Below, piece after piece: positions 8,266-17,913 of a DNA stretch of 64,000 nucleotides. The notes beneath the pieces are model-generated. The model was not told where the DNA came from. It did not search any database and saw only the letters and a list, made by a program, of their open reading frames with translations. The position numbers and the translations under genes were made by a program. This DNA comes from Vibrio artabrorum (GTDB taxonomy: Bacteria; Pseudomonadota; Gammaproteobacteria; Enterobacterales; Vibrionaceae), in NCBI RefSeq assembly GCF_024347295.1, contig NZ_AP025458.1, forward strand, positions 744,001 through 808,000. The letters are read 5' to 3'. The number at the start of each line of letters is the position of its first letter. Position 1 is the first letter of the stretch.

Positions 8266-8508
8266 TGTAGGGCGTTTGCTGTACGGCCACAGGTCAGAGG
8301 GACCATTATTCTGTGGTTCAAAGTTACGCATGAGTATAAAACTCTTAAGCGCTTCCGAACTCGTGGCCGCATAGTAGCGAGTCGATCGGAATGGGTCCGT
8401 GAGTGAGATCGCACTAACTATTAACTAATTTGTGTGGGCGTTAATTGAATGACGTTTTCCATGTTAGGTCACGTTTGTAACAATACATTTATCAGAAGGC
8501 AGTAAGGC
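8266..8508. other. untranslated remainder of the recC-recB spacer
   Basis: No convincing gene is present. There is a hairpin with arms CCACAG and CTGTGG near 8289-8323 and a 14-codon ATG frame starting near 8330. It may hold a recB promoter; none is clear. Confidence 0.4.
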
Positions 8509-11500
8509 ATGACGACCACAAGCAGTGTTCAGGTAATTGCTCCAAAAACACTCGATACGATGACGTTTCCACTTCATGGTGCGCGTTTAATTGAAGCATC
8601 GGCCGGTACGGGGAAAACATTCACCATTGCTGGCTTGTACTTGCGCTTACTGCTCGGACACGGTACGGCCGCGCCGCAAGGTGATCTGACGGAAGCCACT
8701 CGACATCATGAGCCACTCACCGTAGACCAAATACTGGTGGTGACTTTTACTGAAGCAGCAACCGCAGAGCTACGTGATCGTATTCGTGCGCGAATTCATG
8801 ATGCACGCATTGCGTTTGCACGTGGGCAAAGTGACGACCCGGTGATTGCGCCTTTGTTACAAGCCATCGATGATCATGCTGGCGCGGCGAAAACCCTACT
8901 TAACGCAGAAAGACAAATGGATGAGGCTGCGGTCTACACCATTCACGGTTTCTGTCAACGGATGTTGACTCAAAATGCCTTCGAGTCTGGAAGCCGTTTT
9001 GACAATGAATTTGTAACCGATGAAAGCCATCTGAAAGCGCAAGTGGTCGCCGATTACTGGCGTAAGCAGTTTTACCCGCTACCTATTCAACTGGCAGGTG
9101 AGGTTCGCAATATCTGGGGTTCCCCTGCTGCGTTATTAGCGGACGTAAATCGTTATTTAACGGGGTCTCCGCTCAAGTTGACAGTCGATGCGATGTCGGG
9201 CGACCTGCAAACTCTGCACAATCAAAACTTAGATAAAGTGAAGCAACTTAAGGCGTTGTGGTGTGAATCTGAAGCGGATTTTTTAGCTTTGATCTCTGGA
9301 TCGGATGTGAATAAGCGCAGCTACACCAAGAAGTCTTTGCCGACTTGGTTAGAAGCGGTAACAGCATGGGCGCAGAGCGACACCCATGATTACCAGTTCC
9401 CAGATAAATTAGAGAAGTTCTCACAAGCCACTCTAAGCGAAAAAACAGCAAAAGGTACCGCACCTCAACACGTGGTGTTTGAGGCGATTGAGGAGTTCTT
9501 AAACTCTCCTGCAGACCTGAAAGCCCCGTTATTGGCACATGCGATCACCCATTGTCGAACTATGTTAGCCAAGGCTAAGCAGCAGAAGCAGTGGTTATCA
9601 TTTGATGATTTGCTGACTCAGTTATCCGCGTCGATTGATGTCGATGAGCAATCCCTGCTGGTGGAGAGAATCCGCACCTTATACCCAGTCGCGATGATCG
9701 ATGAATTCCAAGATACCGATCCGCTGCAGTACAGTATTTTTAGCCGAATCTATCTTGATAATCCGCAGTGTGGTCTGTTTATGATCGGTGACCCTAAACA
9801 GGCTATTTACGGATTCCGTGGCGCAGACATCTTTACCTATATCAAGGCGAGAAACCAAGTTAGTGCTCACTATACGTTAGGCACTAACTGGCGTTCGAGT
9901 GCTGACATGGTCAGTGCGGTAAACCAAGTGTTTATGAATTCGGATAGCCCGTTTATCTACGACCAAGACATTCCATTTTTGCCCGTCGCAGCCAGTCCAT
10001 CGGCCGACAAACGCCAATGGGTGATGAATGGTCAAACTCAGCATGCACTGACCTTTTGGCTGCAGGATGCAGAAGATAAGCCATTGCCGAAAGGCGAATA
10101 TCACAAAGCCATGGCCGAGGCGACCGCCAGTCAAATTCAAACCATTCTGACTGCATCTCAAAATCAACAGGCCTATTTTGATAACGGCAAAAAACAACAT
10201 GCCGTGAATGCGGGTGATATTGCTGTCTTAGTTCGAACCGGTAGTGAAGGTCGCCTGATCAAGAACGCACTATCGGAGCAAGGCATCGCGAGTGTGTATT
10301 TGTCGAACCGAGACAGTGTATTCACCAGTTTGGTCGCGCAAGATATTCAGCGTTTGTTGCAGGCGGTGCTGACGCCTGAAAATGACCGTGCATTGCGCGC
10401 CAGTTTAGCGTCGGAATTGTTTGCTCTGGATGCGGCCTCATTGGACGAACTCAACAATGATGAAGTGGTATGGGAAAACGTCGTTAACGAGTTTAGAGAA
10501 TATCGTAAGTTGTGGCTACAGCGTGGCGTGTTACCCATGCTGCGCAGCGTGATCAGTAAACGACATCTCGCGGAACGCTTACTGGAAGAAGAAAATGGTG
10601 AGCGCTCACTTACTGATTTGATGCACATTGGCGAATTGCTACAGCAAGCCAGGCAAGAGCTCGACAGTGACTATGGTTTGTTGCGTTGGTTGGCAGAAGC
10701 GATTTCCGATGCTCAAAATGGTTTAGGCGGCAATGAAGATGACATTCAACGCCTTGAATCAGAAAGAAACTTGGTTCAAATCGTTACCATTCACAAATCA
10801 AAAGGCTTGGAATATGATCTCGTATTTTTGCCGTTTGTCGCGAGCTACCGTGAAGCGAGCGAAGGCAAGTTCTACGATCATGATTCAGATACCACAGTAC
10901 TGGATATCACTGGCAGCGATAGTGCCTTAGCACAAGCCGATAAAGAGCGATTGGCGGAAGACTTACGCTTGATTTACGTGGCGCTGACTCGTGCAGTATA
11001 TGGCTGTTTCATTGGCATGGCACCGCTACGTAAAGGGCGTTCAACCAAAGAGCCAACTGGCGTTCACTTGAGTGCTATGGGCTATTTGGTTCAAAACGGA
11101 CAAGAGCAAGGCATTGCCGAGTTGCATCAAGCTCTATCGGCAATTGAGGGTAAGAATTCAAGTGTATTACTGTCTGAAACACCTACCGCTCACCAACAAA
11201 TTTTTGTGCAAACAGAGCAAGTGAGTGACGACTTACAGGCCAATGAACTCAAGACTTCAATTGACCGAGCTTGGCGTATCACCAGTTACTCAGGGTTAGT
11301 CAAACAGGGCAGTCACGGTGCGAGCCATGATGCGACTATTGAGGTGTCTGGTTTCGATATTGACTCGGCGGATGAACAAGACGAGTCGGAATTGATTGAG
11401 CCTGAACGTTCGATATTCACATTCCCTCGCGGCGCTCGTCCGGGCACTTTCTTACACACCCTATTTGAGGATGTTGAATTTACTGAGCCTGCAACCAGCG

Positions 11501-12183
11501 AACATAATACGCAAGTCATCACTCACTTATTAGAGTCCGAACAATACGAACTCGAGTGGTTACCCGTGCTTCAACAGCTTGTCGATACGGTGCTGAACAC
11601 CGCGTTGGATGGCAAAAATCTAAAACTTAGCGAGAAAGACTCAACGCAACGCTTAGTCGAGATGGAATTCTTGTTGCCGATCGAAGTGTTAGCCGCATCG
11701 GAATTGAATCAAACCATTCAGTACCATGATCCGCTATCAGCAAAAGCCGGCGACTTAGGCTTCCAGACCGTGCAAGGCATGCTGAAAGGCTTCATCGATT
11801 TAGTGTTTGAACATCAAGGTAAATACTATGTTCTTGACTGGAAATCGAATCATTTAGGTGATGATGTTGCCGTCTACCATGGTGAAGCATTGAAATCGGC
11901 GATGGCCGACCATCGTTACGATCTTCAATATCAAATCTATGCGTTGGCACTGCACCGCTTCCTGCGCAGCCGCGTTGCAGATTACAGCTATGAGCTCCAT
12001 TTTGGTGGGGTTTATTACTTGTTCTTAAGAGGAATGGACGGTCAATCACAACAAGGTATTTTCTCGGCGAAACCCACATTGGCTTTGCTCGATGAAATGG
12101 ATCAATTGATTGACGGTAAAGTGATAGACAGACGCTCAGTACAATTGAATGACGGTGAAAGTGGACAGATGGGGCTTTTATAA
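8509..12183 (+). CDS. recB: exodeoxyribonuclease V beta subunit RecB
   Basis: This 1224-residue protein is full length for RecB. The Walker A motif SAGTGKT is at residues 31-37, followed by the UvrD-type helicase motifs (MIDEFQDTDPLQY for motif II, VTIHKSKGLEYDLVF for motif V, and RLIYVALTRA for motif VI). The C-terminal nuclease domain shows its metal-binding residues in GFIDLVF (Asp1097) and LDWKSN (Asp1110, Lys1112). RecB is the 3'-5' helicase and only nuclease of RecBCD and loads RecA after Chi. Its stop overlaps the recD start by one base. Confidence 0.97.
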   Translation: MTTTSSVQVIAPKTLDTMTFPLHGARLIEASAGTGKTFTIAGLYLRLLLGHGTAAPQGDLTEATRHHEPLTVDQILVVTFTEAATAELRDRIRARIHDARIAFARGQSDDPVIAPLLQAIDDHAGAAKTLLNAERQMDEAAVYTIHGFCQRMLTQNAFESGSRFDNEFVTDESHLKAQVVADYWRKQFYPLPIQLAGEVRNIWGSPAALLADVNRYLTGSPLKLTVDAMSGDLQTLHNQNLDKVKQLKALWCESEADFLALISGSDVNKRSYTKKSLPTWLEAVTAWAQSDTHDYQFPDKLEKFSQATLSEKTAKGTAPQHVVFEAIEEFLNSPADLKAPLLAHAITHCRTMLAKAKQQKQWLSFDDLLTQLSASIDVDEQSLLVERIRTLYPVAMIDEFQDTDPLQYSIFSRIYLDNPQCGLFMIGDPKQAIYGFRGADIFTYIKARNQVSAHYTLGTNWRSSADMVSAVNQVFMNSDSPFIYDQDIPFLPVAASPSADKRQWVMNGQTQHALTFWLQDAEDKPLPKGEYHKAMAEATASQIQTILTASQNQQAYFDNGKKQHAVNAGDIAVLVRTGSEGRLIKNALSEQGIASVYLSNRDSVFTSLVAQDIQRLLQAVLTPENDRALRASLASELFALDAASLDELNNDEVVWENVVNEFREYRKLWLQRGVLPMLRSVISKRHLAERLLEEENGERSLTDLMHIGELLQQARQELDSDYGLLRWLAEAISDAQNGLGGNEDDIQRLESERNLVQIVTIHKSKGLEYDLVFLPFVASYREASEGKFYDHDSDTTVLDITGSDSALAQADKERLAEDLRLIYVALTRAVYGCFIGMAPLRKGRSTKEPTGVHLSAMGYLVQNGQEQGIAELHQALSAIEGKNSSVLLSETPTAHQQIFVQTEQVSDDLQANELKTSIDRAWRITSYSGLVKQGSHGASHDATIEVSGFDIDSADEQDESELIEPERSIFTFPRGARPGTFLHTLFEDVEFTEPATSEHNTQVITHLLESEQYELEWLPVLQQLVDTVLNTALDGKNLKLSEKDSTQRLVEMEFLLPIEVLAASELNQTIQYHDPLSAKAGDLGFQTVQGMLKGFIDLVFEHQGKYYVLDWKSNHLGDDVAVYHGEALKSAMADHRYDLQYQIYALALHRFLRSRVADYSYELHFGGVYYLFLRGMDGQSQQGIFSAKPTLALLDEMDQLIDGKVIDRRSVQLNDGESGQMGLL

Positions 12184-14393
12184 TGATAACGACTATGCAA
12201 AATGCGAACACGGTAAAGCCTGTTTCACTTATCCCTGATCAGCTTATGGATATACTTAATTTCCTAGCAGATAAGGGTTCGATTCGCCAATTGGATTATC
12301 AATTTGCCCGTTTTATTGCGCAGCAAGCCACGAGTCATTCTCAAGAGATTGGCTTTCTGGCTGGCGTTGTAAGCCATGAATTAGGCAAGGGGCACATTTG
12401 TACTCAGCTTATACAGCAGCATACGATAGGCCCTGCACAAACGGCAGATATAGCCCAGTTACTTGGGTTGTACGGTGAAACGGCGCTGCAATTGAATCAA
12501 AAGCTATTAGGTATTGATTGGGTGACTGTTTTGCAATCATCTAACCTCGTTGGCGCAACTAATGACTGTGTTAAGCCTCTGATGTTTGATGGACGGCGCG
12601 TCTACTTACAGCGTTACTGGAACTATGAGGTTGTGCTGGCTGACACCTTAAATCGTTTAAGTAAGCCGGTAGAGTTCAATATTGAACAGAAAAAGGCGCT
12701 GACGGAAACACTCAATCAGCTTTTCGCACGTAGTTATCACTTTCTGTTTAACGCCTTAACCAAGGCCGAAGAAAACCAACAAACTTCGCAGGTGTTACGC
12801 CAACAGTTGGTGTGTGACCATCTTGATATTGTTGATGAACAGGCTCTAGATTGGGGGGCAATCGACCAAGCTATTGTACACGTTAAGCAAGTGACAGACT
12901 TAGATGTACTGGACGGCTTGGTTCCGTTATCGGCATGTTTGAACTGGCAAAAAGTCGCCGCAGCGGTAGCGCTGAGTCGTCGCTTTGCGGTGATTTCCGG
13001 TGGGCCGGGTACCGGTAAAACCACCACGGTAACCAAATTACTGTCGGCGATGGTTGAGCAATCTCTCAGCCAAGGAAAAACACCGACGATTAAGCTGGTG
13101 GCTCCGACGGGTAAAGCGGCAGCACGTTTAACAGAGTCGATTGGTAAAGCGATTGAGCAGCTGCCTTTAGCGCCTGAAGTTAAGGCCAACATACCGACAG
13201 AATCCAGTACTTTACATCGATTACTCGGTGCGATTCCTAATCGAGCGGAATTCAGACATAACCGACGCAATCCACTTCATCTGGATATCTTGGTGGTGGA
13301 CGAAGCTTCAATGGTCGATCTGTCGATGATGTATAAGCTGGTGGATGCACTTCCTGAGCACGCAAGGCTCATCTTATTGGGTGATAAAGACCAACTTGCT
13401 TCAGTAGAGGCAGGTGCTGTGCTCGGTGATATCTGTTCGTTCAACTCAGCAGGGTACAGCACAGCGCAAGGCAATTTAATTGCAGAGATGACTGGCTTTG
13501 ATGCGATAGCCAAACCGAGGCAAGTCAAAGGTGGATTGATGAATCCACCTGCGATTGCAGACAGTTTATGCATGCTGCAGAAGAGTTATCGTTTCGATGC
13601 ACGCTCCGGTATCGGTCAACTGGCCAAAGCGATCAATAACGGCTCTGCTAATCAGGTCGATCAAGTGTTTGCGAAAGGGTTTGCGGATATTGAGAATCAT
13701 CCCTTGTCGAGTGACAGCTATAACTTGATGCTGCGTACCTTGGTTAATGAGTATGGTGTGTATCTCAACCGAATGAATGTGCCGCTAGAAGAGCTAGAGA
13801 CCCAAGAAGCACGCGCAAAATCGGTTCTTGACCTGTTTAGTCAGTGTCGATTGTTGTGCTCCATTCGTGAAGGGGACTTTGGTGTTAAAGGTCTCAATCA
13901 TAGAATTGAAAGGGCGCTTGCCGCAAGACGTTTAGTGAATCCGCATAACGATGAGCTTTGGTATCATGGGCGCCCAGTCATGGTGACGCGCAATGATCAT
14001 GGCTTGGGTTTGTACAATGGTGATATTGGCATTTGTATGCTTGAAGCCGACTCAACGAATCTAGAGTCAAATGAGGCGAATGCCACGCCTCGACTGAAGG
14101 TCTATTTTGAGTTGCCAGATGGCAGCGTGAAAGCGGTACTACCAAGCCGAGTGCCTGATCATGAAACGGCTTATGCGATGACGATACACAAATCTCAAGG
14201 TAGTGAATTTGATCTGACCTTAATGATCTTGCCGCCAGATTTCAGCCCTATTTTAACGCGAGAGCTTATCTATACCGGTATTACACGCGCAAAGAAACGA
14301 CTGATGATATTCAGCGATACAAACGTGTTGAAACGTGGGATTAAGGTGAAAACAGAGCGGGTCAGTGGGTTAGGCCGTCGCTTAACGAACTAG
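12183..14393 (+). CDS. recD: exodeoxyribonuclease V alpha subunit RecD
   Basis: This 736-residue protein carries GGPGTGKTTTV (Walker A, about residue 273), VDEASMVDLSMM (motif II) and a C-terminal MTIHKSQGSEFD plus IYTGITRAKK (motifs V and VI) of superfamily 1B helicases. RecD is the fast 5'-3' motor of RecBCD. The ATG overlaps the recB stop in TAATG, indicating translational coupling; a second in-frame ATG occurs four codons later. It is somewhat longer than E. coli RecD (608 residues), the extra length lying mainly in the N-terminal third and around residues 430-460. Confidence 0.95.
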   Translation: MITTMQNANTVKPVSLIPDQLMDILNFLADKGSIRQLDYQFARFIAQQATSHSQEIGFLAGVVSHELGKGHICTQLIQQHTIGPAQTADIAQLLGLYGETALQLNQKLLGIDWVTVLQSSNLVGATNDCVKPLMFDGRRVYLQRYWNYEVVLADTLNRLSKPVEFNIEQKKALTETLNQLFARSYHFLFNALTKAEENQQTSQVLRQQLVCDHLDIVDEQALDWGAIDQAIVHVKQVTDLDVLDGLVPLSACLNWQKVAAAVALSRRFAVISGGPGTGKTTTVTKLLSAMVEQSLSQGKTPTIKLVAPTGKAAARLTESIGKAIEQLPLAPEVKANIPTESSTLHRLLGAIPNRAEFRHNRRNPLHLDILVVDEASMVDLSMMYKLVDALPEHARLILLGDKDQLASVEAGAVLGDICSFNSAGYSTAQGNLIAEMTGFDAIAKPRQVKGGLMNPPAIADSLCMLQKSYRFDARSGIGQLAKAINNGSANQVDQVFAKGFADIENHPLSSDSYNLMLRTLVNEYGVYLNRMNVPLEELETQEARAKSVLDLFSQCRLLCSIREGDFGVKGLNHRIERALAARRLVNPHNDELWYHGRPVMVTRNDHGLGLYNGDIGICMLEADSTNLESNEANATPRLKVYFELPDGSVKAVLPSRVPDHETAYAMTIHKSQGSEFDLTLMILPPDFSPILTRELIYTGITRAKKRLMIFSDTNVLKRGIKVKTERVSGLGRRLTN

Positions 14394-14440
14394 TGGTTAA
14401 TGGCCGCGAGAAAGGGCTTGAATTTAGAGCGAGATAAACA

Positions 14441-14466
14441 CAAAGCAACCATCCCTGGTTGCTTTG
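14441..14466. terminator. perfect 10-bp hairpin between recD and the convergent small gene
   Basis: Arms CAAAGCAACC (14441-14450) and GGTTGCTTTG (14457-14466) enclose a 6-base loop. It lies between converging genes, 47 bases after recD and eight before the end of the minus-strand ORF. A T-rich tail (TGTTTATC) is on the minus-strand side only. It likely serves both. Confidence 0.75.
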
Positions 14467-14473
14467 AACGTGA

Positions 14474-14782
14474 TTAAGACTCTTTGCTTAAAAACGCTCG
14501 AGTAAACGATATGTGGTTTATCTTGTACTTTGCTTGGCAATTCAAAATAAACTCTTTTAGATTCTCGCTCACAGGGAACACGCAGTGTACGTCTAGCCCT
14601 TCTAAGAATTGGTTATCAGCCATATCCCAAAAACTTTGCAGCGAGTTACAAACAATGGTTCTCATATCAATGTTGCTCTTTTTGCTGTCTATATTAACGA
14701 GCAGAGCTAATGTTAGCGTGCTGACCGTCAACGGGTATAGCAATCCGTGCAGTGACCACCACAATGAGTTCGATACGACCAT
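14474..14782 (-). CDS. hypothetical protein
   Basis: This 102-codon frame is unrecognised. It has a hydrophobic stretch at about residues 11-30 (SLHGLLYPLTVSTLTLALLV) and a soluble C-terminal half with two cysteines. The opposite strand also has a 100-codon frame over the same bases (14484-14786). I favour the minus strand because it ends just before a hairpin terminator and its C-terminal half reads like a folded protein. The ribosome site is weak. The start could be internal, for instance at the ATG of MRTIVCNSL. Confidence 0.45.
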   Translation of the reverse strand: MVVSNSLWWSLHGLLYPLTVSTLTLALLVNIDSKKSNIDMRTIVCNSLQSFWDMADNQFLEGLDVHCVFPVSENLKEFILNCQAKYKINHISFTRAFLSKES

Positions 14783-14948
14783 TTAGATGGCAATTCCAAT
14801 AAAAACATTTGTTAATATTATTAAAGCGCAGAAATTCTATACAATTAATTGCGTGAGTGGAAGTGCATATTTTATTAATTTCACATAGTAAACGATTACA
14901 TGTGCAATTATTTTTCTATAAATTTGAGAACTTGATCAATAAATTTAT

Positions 14949-16286
14949 TTATACATTTAGCGCTAAGATCTTAGAGTTTCTCTGATAGTTGTATAGACCT
15001 TGTTTTTTCATCGGTAACTCATCCACCCCTATTTCGTAAAAGCCCTGCTCGCGGAACCAATGAAGACTGTGCGTAGTAAGCACAAATATTTGCTCGATAT
15101 TGAGAGATTTGGATTGATGACGCATGTAATCCAGCAGTATCTGTCCACGGTCTCCATCTCGGTAATCTGGGTGGATAGCCACGCAGGCCATCTCTGCCAT
15201 GTGATCTTCTGGGTAAGCATATAACGCAGCGCAACCAATAATCAGTCCATCTTTTTCGATGATAGTAAAACGGTGGATCTCTTGTTCTAACTGTTCTCTT
15301 GAACGGCGAACGAGGATGCCTTGTTCTTCTAATGGACGAATCAGGTCAAAGATGCCACCAATATCATCAATTTGTGCTTGCCTTACTTGCTCGGCACTCG
15401 CCATGACCACTTGAGTTCCAATACCATCAAAAGAGAACAGCTCTTGGATTAATGCACCGTCCACTTTATAGCTGATTAGATGGCAACGAGGTACACCTGC
15501 CCGGCAAGCGGCAATCGCCCCCTTTAAAAAACGCAGTGTGCCAGTGCTCATGTCTTCGGCAGGGTTTTGAGATTGAGTTAGGCGTTGTAGTATTTGTTTG
15601 GCGTCTGTTGGGAAAAGTTCGGCGAGCACATTTCCGTTTTGATCCATCACCCCCTGTTCGGAGCAAAAGCCAATCAGCTTGTCGGCTTCTAAACGAATAG
15701 CGACTTGAGTCGCGACCTCTTCAGAAAGTAAGTTAAAGCTTTCCCCAGTGACGGAACTGGCAATCGGGCCGAGCAAGACGATAGAGCCTTGGTTAAGCGC
15801 ACGATTAATCCCTTCAATGTCGATGCGACGAATGCGTCCGCTGTGACAGTAATCCGTACCGTCATCCACACCTAGCGGCTGAGCGGTAATGAAGTTACCA
15901 CTCATCACATTGAGTTGAGTACCAGCCATCGGGGTGTTATTGAGACTCATTGAAAGCCGAGCCGTGATAGCAAGTTGCAATTGGCCAGCAGCCTGCATCG
16001 CAACCCCCAAAGAATATTCGTCAGTGACCCTAATATTCTTGTGATAAGGCGTATGGCAATCTTGTTTTGCCAACAGTTGATTGATCTGTGGCCTTGCTCC
16101 ATGGACGAGAACAATCTTTACCCCAAGACTGTGGAGCAGAGCAATATCATTAATAATGTTGCCAAAATTTCTATCAGCAACCGCTTCGCCTCCCAGCATA
16201 ATGACCATGGTTTTGCCACGGTGCGCATTGACGTAAGGGGTTGATTGTCTAAAGCCTTTTACTAGCGCTGTACTTCTTAATTTCAC
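14949..16286 (-). CDS. argA: amino-acid N-acetyltransferase ArgA (N-acetylglutamate synthase)
   Basis: This 445-residue protein has an N-terminal amino-acid-kinase fold (residues about 25-280, with IMLGGEAV and [11 protein letters not shown]) that binds arginine for feedback control, and a C-terminal GNAT acetyltransferase domain (from about 295, with [19 protein letters not shown] as the acetyl-CoA loop). It makes N-acetylglutamate from glutamate and acetyl-CoA, the first step of arginine synthesis. The start is GTG at 16286. Two ARG-box-like sites lie 13-51 bases upstream. It keeps the E. coli neighbourhood of recD on one side and mltA on the other, but amiC, present there in E. coli, is missing. 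Confidence 0.95.
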   Translation of the reverse strand: MKLRSTALVKGFRQSTPYVNAHRGKTMVIMLGGEAVADRNFGNIINDIALLHSLGVKIVLVHGARPQINQLLAKQDCHTPYHKNIRVTDEYSLGVAMQAAGQLQLAITARLSMSLNNTPMAGTQLNVMSGNFITAQPLGVDDGTDYCHSGRIRRIDIEGINRALNQGSIVLLGPIASSVTGESFNLLSEEVATQVAIRLEADKLIGFCSEQGVMDQNGNVLAELFPTDAKQILQRLTQSQNPAEDMSTGTLRFLKGAIAACRAGVPRCHLISYKVDGALIQELFSFDGIGTQVVMASAEQVRQAQIDDIGGIFDLIRPLEEQGILVRRSREQLEQEIHRFTIIEKDGLIIGCAALYAYPEDHMAEMACVAIHPDYRDGDRGQILLDYMRHQSKSLNIEQIFVLTTHSLHWFREQGFYEIGVDELPMKKQGLYNYQRNSKILALNV

Positions 16287-16696
16287 AGAACAAGTCCATT
16301 TGTTTATTTATTCGATAATTTAGCATTTAAATTCACTTTCAAACAACCTGTTTTTGATGTGAAGAGCAAACTATTCTTATCGAGATTCCATTATCTGAGC
16401 GGTCTCAGTGTCAAAGGTGCACGGCGTCATTATGAGTAGCCTCTGAGTGCAGCAAGCTCTTGCACACAGAATAAGAACGATGAAATAACCCAAGGTCTCG
16501 CTCTCGACAGCAAGGCACAGCAACGAAAGCAATTTAATTTGAATCACACATTATGTGATGGGTGAATTTGTACTGAATATCAGTAGTGTGTCGGTGTGGG
16601 GGATCGGTTATCTTATTGTAAACTCTTACAATCTAAGATTGTGTTATCGGGCCATTTTTGTCATCCTCGCGGCATAGAATTTTTAGGATAATTTTT
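16287..16696. other. divergent region between argA and mltA
   Basis: These 410 bases hold the candidate ARG boxes close to argA and the mltA promoter close to 16600-16650. In between are short hairpins: CTGAG/CTCAG near 16395, GTGCA/TGCAC near 16448 and TCACA/TGTGA near 16542. No ORF is convincing. A small RNA cannot be excluded. Confidence 0.45.
16299..16337 (-). promoter_or_regulatory. candidate tandem ARG boxes (ArgR operator) of argA
   Basis: On the minus strand the box at 16337-16320 reads AGTGAATTTAAATGCTAA and the one at 16316-16299 reads ATCGAATAAATAAACAAA. Each has a good left half (TGAAT, CGAAT), an all-A/T centre and a 3-of-5 right half against WNTGAATWWWWATTCANW. Exactly three bases separate the two 18-base boxes, the spacing known for ArgR operators. 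Confidence 0.5.
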
Positions 16697-17800
16697 GTGA
16701 TTAAAAAATGGCTTCCCCTTGTTGCCGCCTCTTTCTTATTTGGCTGTGCTCAAACAACCGATCGCGCTCAACAACATCTTGATGGTGAGTTTCCTCGTAT
16801 CTTAAATAAGGTCGATCTGGTTGAATCCAATAAACCAAGAGACTACACCGCCTTTGCCGAACAAGCTGAGATAGTGGTTTCAAAATCGCCTTCGATGGCT
16901 AAGATCTACGGACCGCTTTATCAGCAACTCAATGAATGGGCGATGCTAAGTGGTGATCCTAGCGAACTCGCGAACTTTGGCATTCAAACTGCTCAACTTG
17001 GTGGGGGGGATAAGCAAGGTAATGTTTTATTTACAGGCTACTTTTCGCCTGTGATGGAACTGCGCCATGAAGCGAATGAAGATTACCGATTCCCGGTTTA
17101 TGGCCTTCCTGATTGTGATAAAGAGTGCCCAACTCGTGAAGAGATCTACAACGGTGCACTAGAAGGTCAAGGTCTTGAGCTCGGTTACGCTGCAAATCGT
17201 ATTGATCCGTTTATGATGGAAGTGCAGGGCAGTGGCTTTGTTCACTTTGGTGACGACGATACGCTTAAATATTTCGCTTATGCTGGTAAGAACAACAAAG
17301 CTTACGTGAGTATAGGTCGAGTATTGATCGATCGAGGCTTAGTTCCACGTGAAAAAATGTCGCTAAAAGCCATCAAAGAGTGGGTACTGGCAAACGATCC
17401 TGAAGTGGTCAAAGAGTTGCTTGAGCAAAACCCTTCTTTTGTTTTCTTTAGTTCCAGAGAAGACTTGTCGGTGATGGGCAGTGCCGGTATTCCATTATTA
17501 CCCATGGCCGCGGTCGCTGGGGACCGATCTATTCTTCCGATGGGAACGCCAATTCTGGCAGAGGTTCCACTATTGAATGCTGATGGTACTTGGAGCGGCG
17601 CGCACCAATTAAGACTGTTATTGGTTTTGGATACGGGCGGCGCGGTTAAGCAAAACCATTTGGATCTCTATCATGGTATGGGCCCACGAGCGGGTACTGA
17701 AGCCGGTCATTACAAACATTTTGGTCGAGTGTGGAAACTTGGCTTAGATGGCAGCGCAACCGAAGCGCCTTGGGCTTTACCTCCTGAGAAGATCGAGTAA
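16697..17800 (+). CDS. mltA: membrane-bound lytic murein transglycosylase A (MltA), lipoprotein
   Basis: MltA cleaves the glycan strands of peptidoglycan to 1,6-anhydro ends, anchored to the outer membrane as a lipoprotein. I place the start at GTG 16697, which gives a compact signal peptide with lipobox LFGC and an AGGA ribosome site eight bases upstream; the longer TTG start at 16658 would add 13 unlikely residues. The 367-residue protein shows the MltA core (VQGSGFVHFGDD) and the C-terminal 3D domain with conserved aspartates (LVLDTGGAVKQNHLDLYHG). A hairpin terminator follows. The order mltA-tcdA-csdE-csdA is shared with E. coli apart from csdA orientation. Confidence 0.93.
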   Translation: MIKKWLPLVAASFLFGCAQTTDRAQQHLDGEFPRILNKVDLVESNKPRDYTAFAEQAEIVVSKSPSMAKIYGPLYQQLNEWAMLSGDPSELANFGIQTAQLGGGDKQGNVLFTGYFSPVMELRHEANEDYRFPVYGLPDCDKECPTREEIYNGALEGQGLELGYAANRIDPFMMEVQGSGFVHFGDDDTLKYFAYAGKNNKAYVSIGRVLIDRGLVPREKMSLKAIKEWVLANDPEVVKELLEQNPSFVFFSSREDLSVMGSAGIPLLPMAAVAGDRSILPMGTPILAEVPLLNADGTWSGAHQLRLLLVLDTGGAVKQNHLDLYHGMGPRAGTEAGHYKHFGRVWKLGLDGSATEAPWALPPEKIE

Positions 17801-17856
17801 ATGAGAATGAAATAGGGCATTGAAAGCGAATCGCTAATCCCCTAGACTTTTTATTC

Positions 17857-17891
17857 AAGAGTGCGTATAAAACGCACTCTTTTCTTTTTCT
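17857..17891 (+). terminator. intrinsic terminator after mltA
   Basis: AAGAGTGCGT (17857-17866) pairs with ACGCACTCTT (17872-17881) across a 5-base loop, followed by a T-rich tail TTCTTTTTC. Confidence 0.9.
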
Positions 17892-17913
17892 CAGAAATAA
17901 ATTGGCGGCAATA

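Noticed and set aside
8105..8290. Minus-strand 61-codon ORF in the recC-recB spacer
   Set aside because: It lacks a ribosome site and is antisense to the better supported plus-strand ORF at 8107-8265.
12737..13270. Long minus-strand ORF (177 codons) inside recD
   Set aside because: It lies fully antisense to a well-supported recD frame and has serine- and cysteine-rich shadow composition.
14484..14786. Plus-strand 100-codon ORF opposite the small gene after recD
   Set aside because: No ribosome site is seen and its start overlaps the end of the opposite gene; the minus strand is preferred, with low certainty.
16542..16560. TCACA-N5-TGTGA as a CRP site before mltA
   Set aside because: The half-sites are in the inverted order relative to the CRP consensus (TGTGA-N6-TCACA), so it is only a small hairpin.
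16340..16660. CsrB-type regulatory RNA
   Set aside because: Such RNAs carry many GGA motifs in hairpin loops; only isolated ones occur here.
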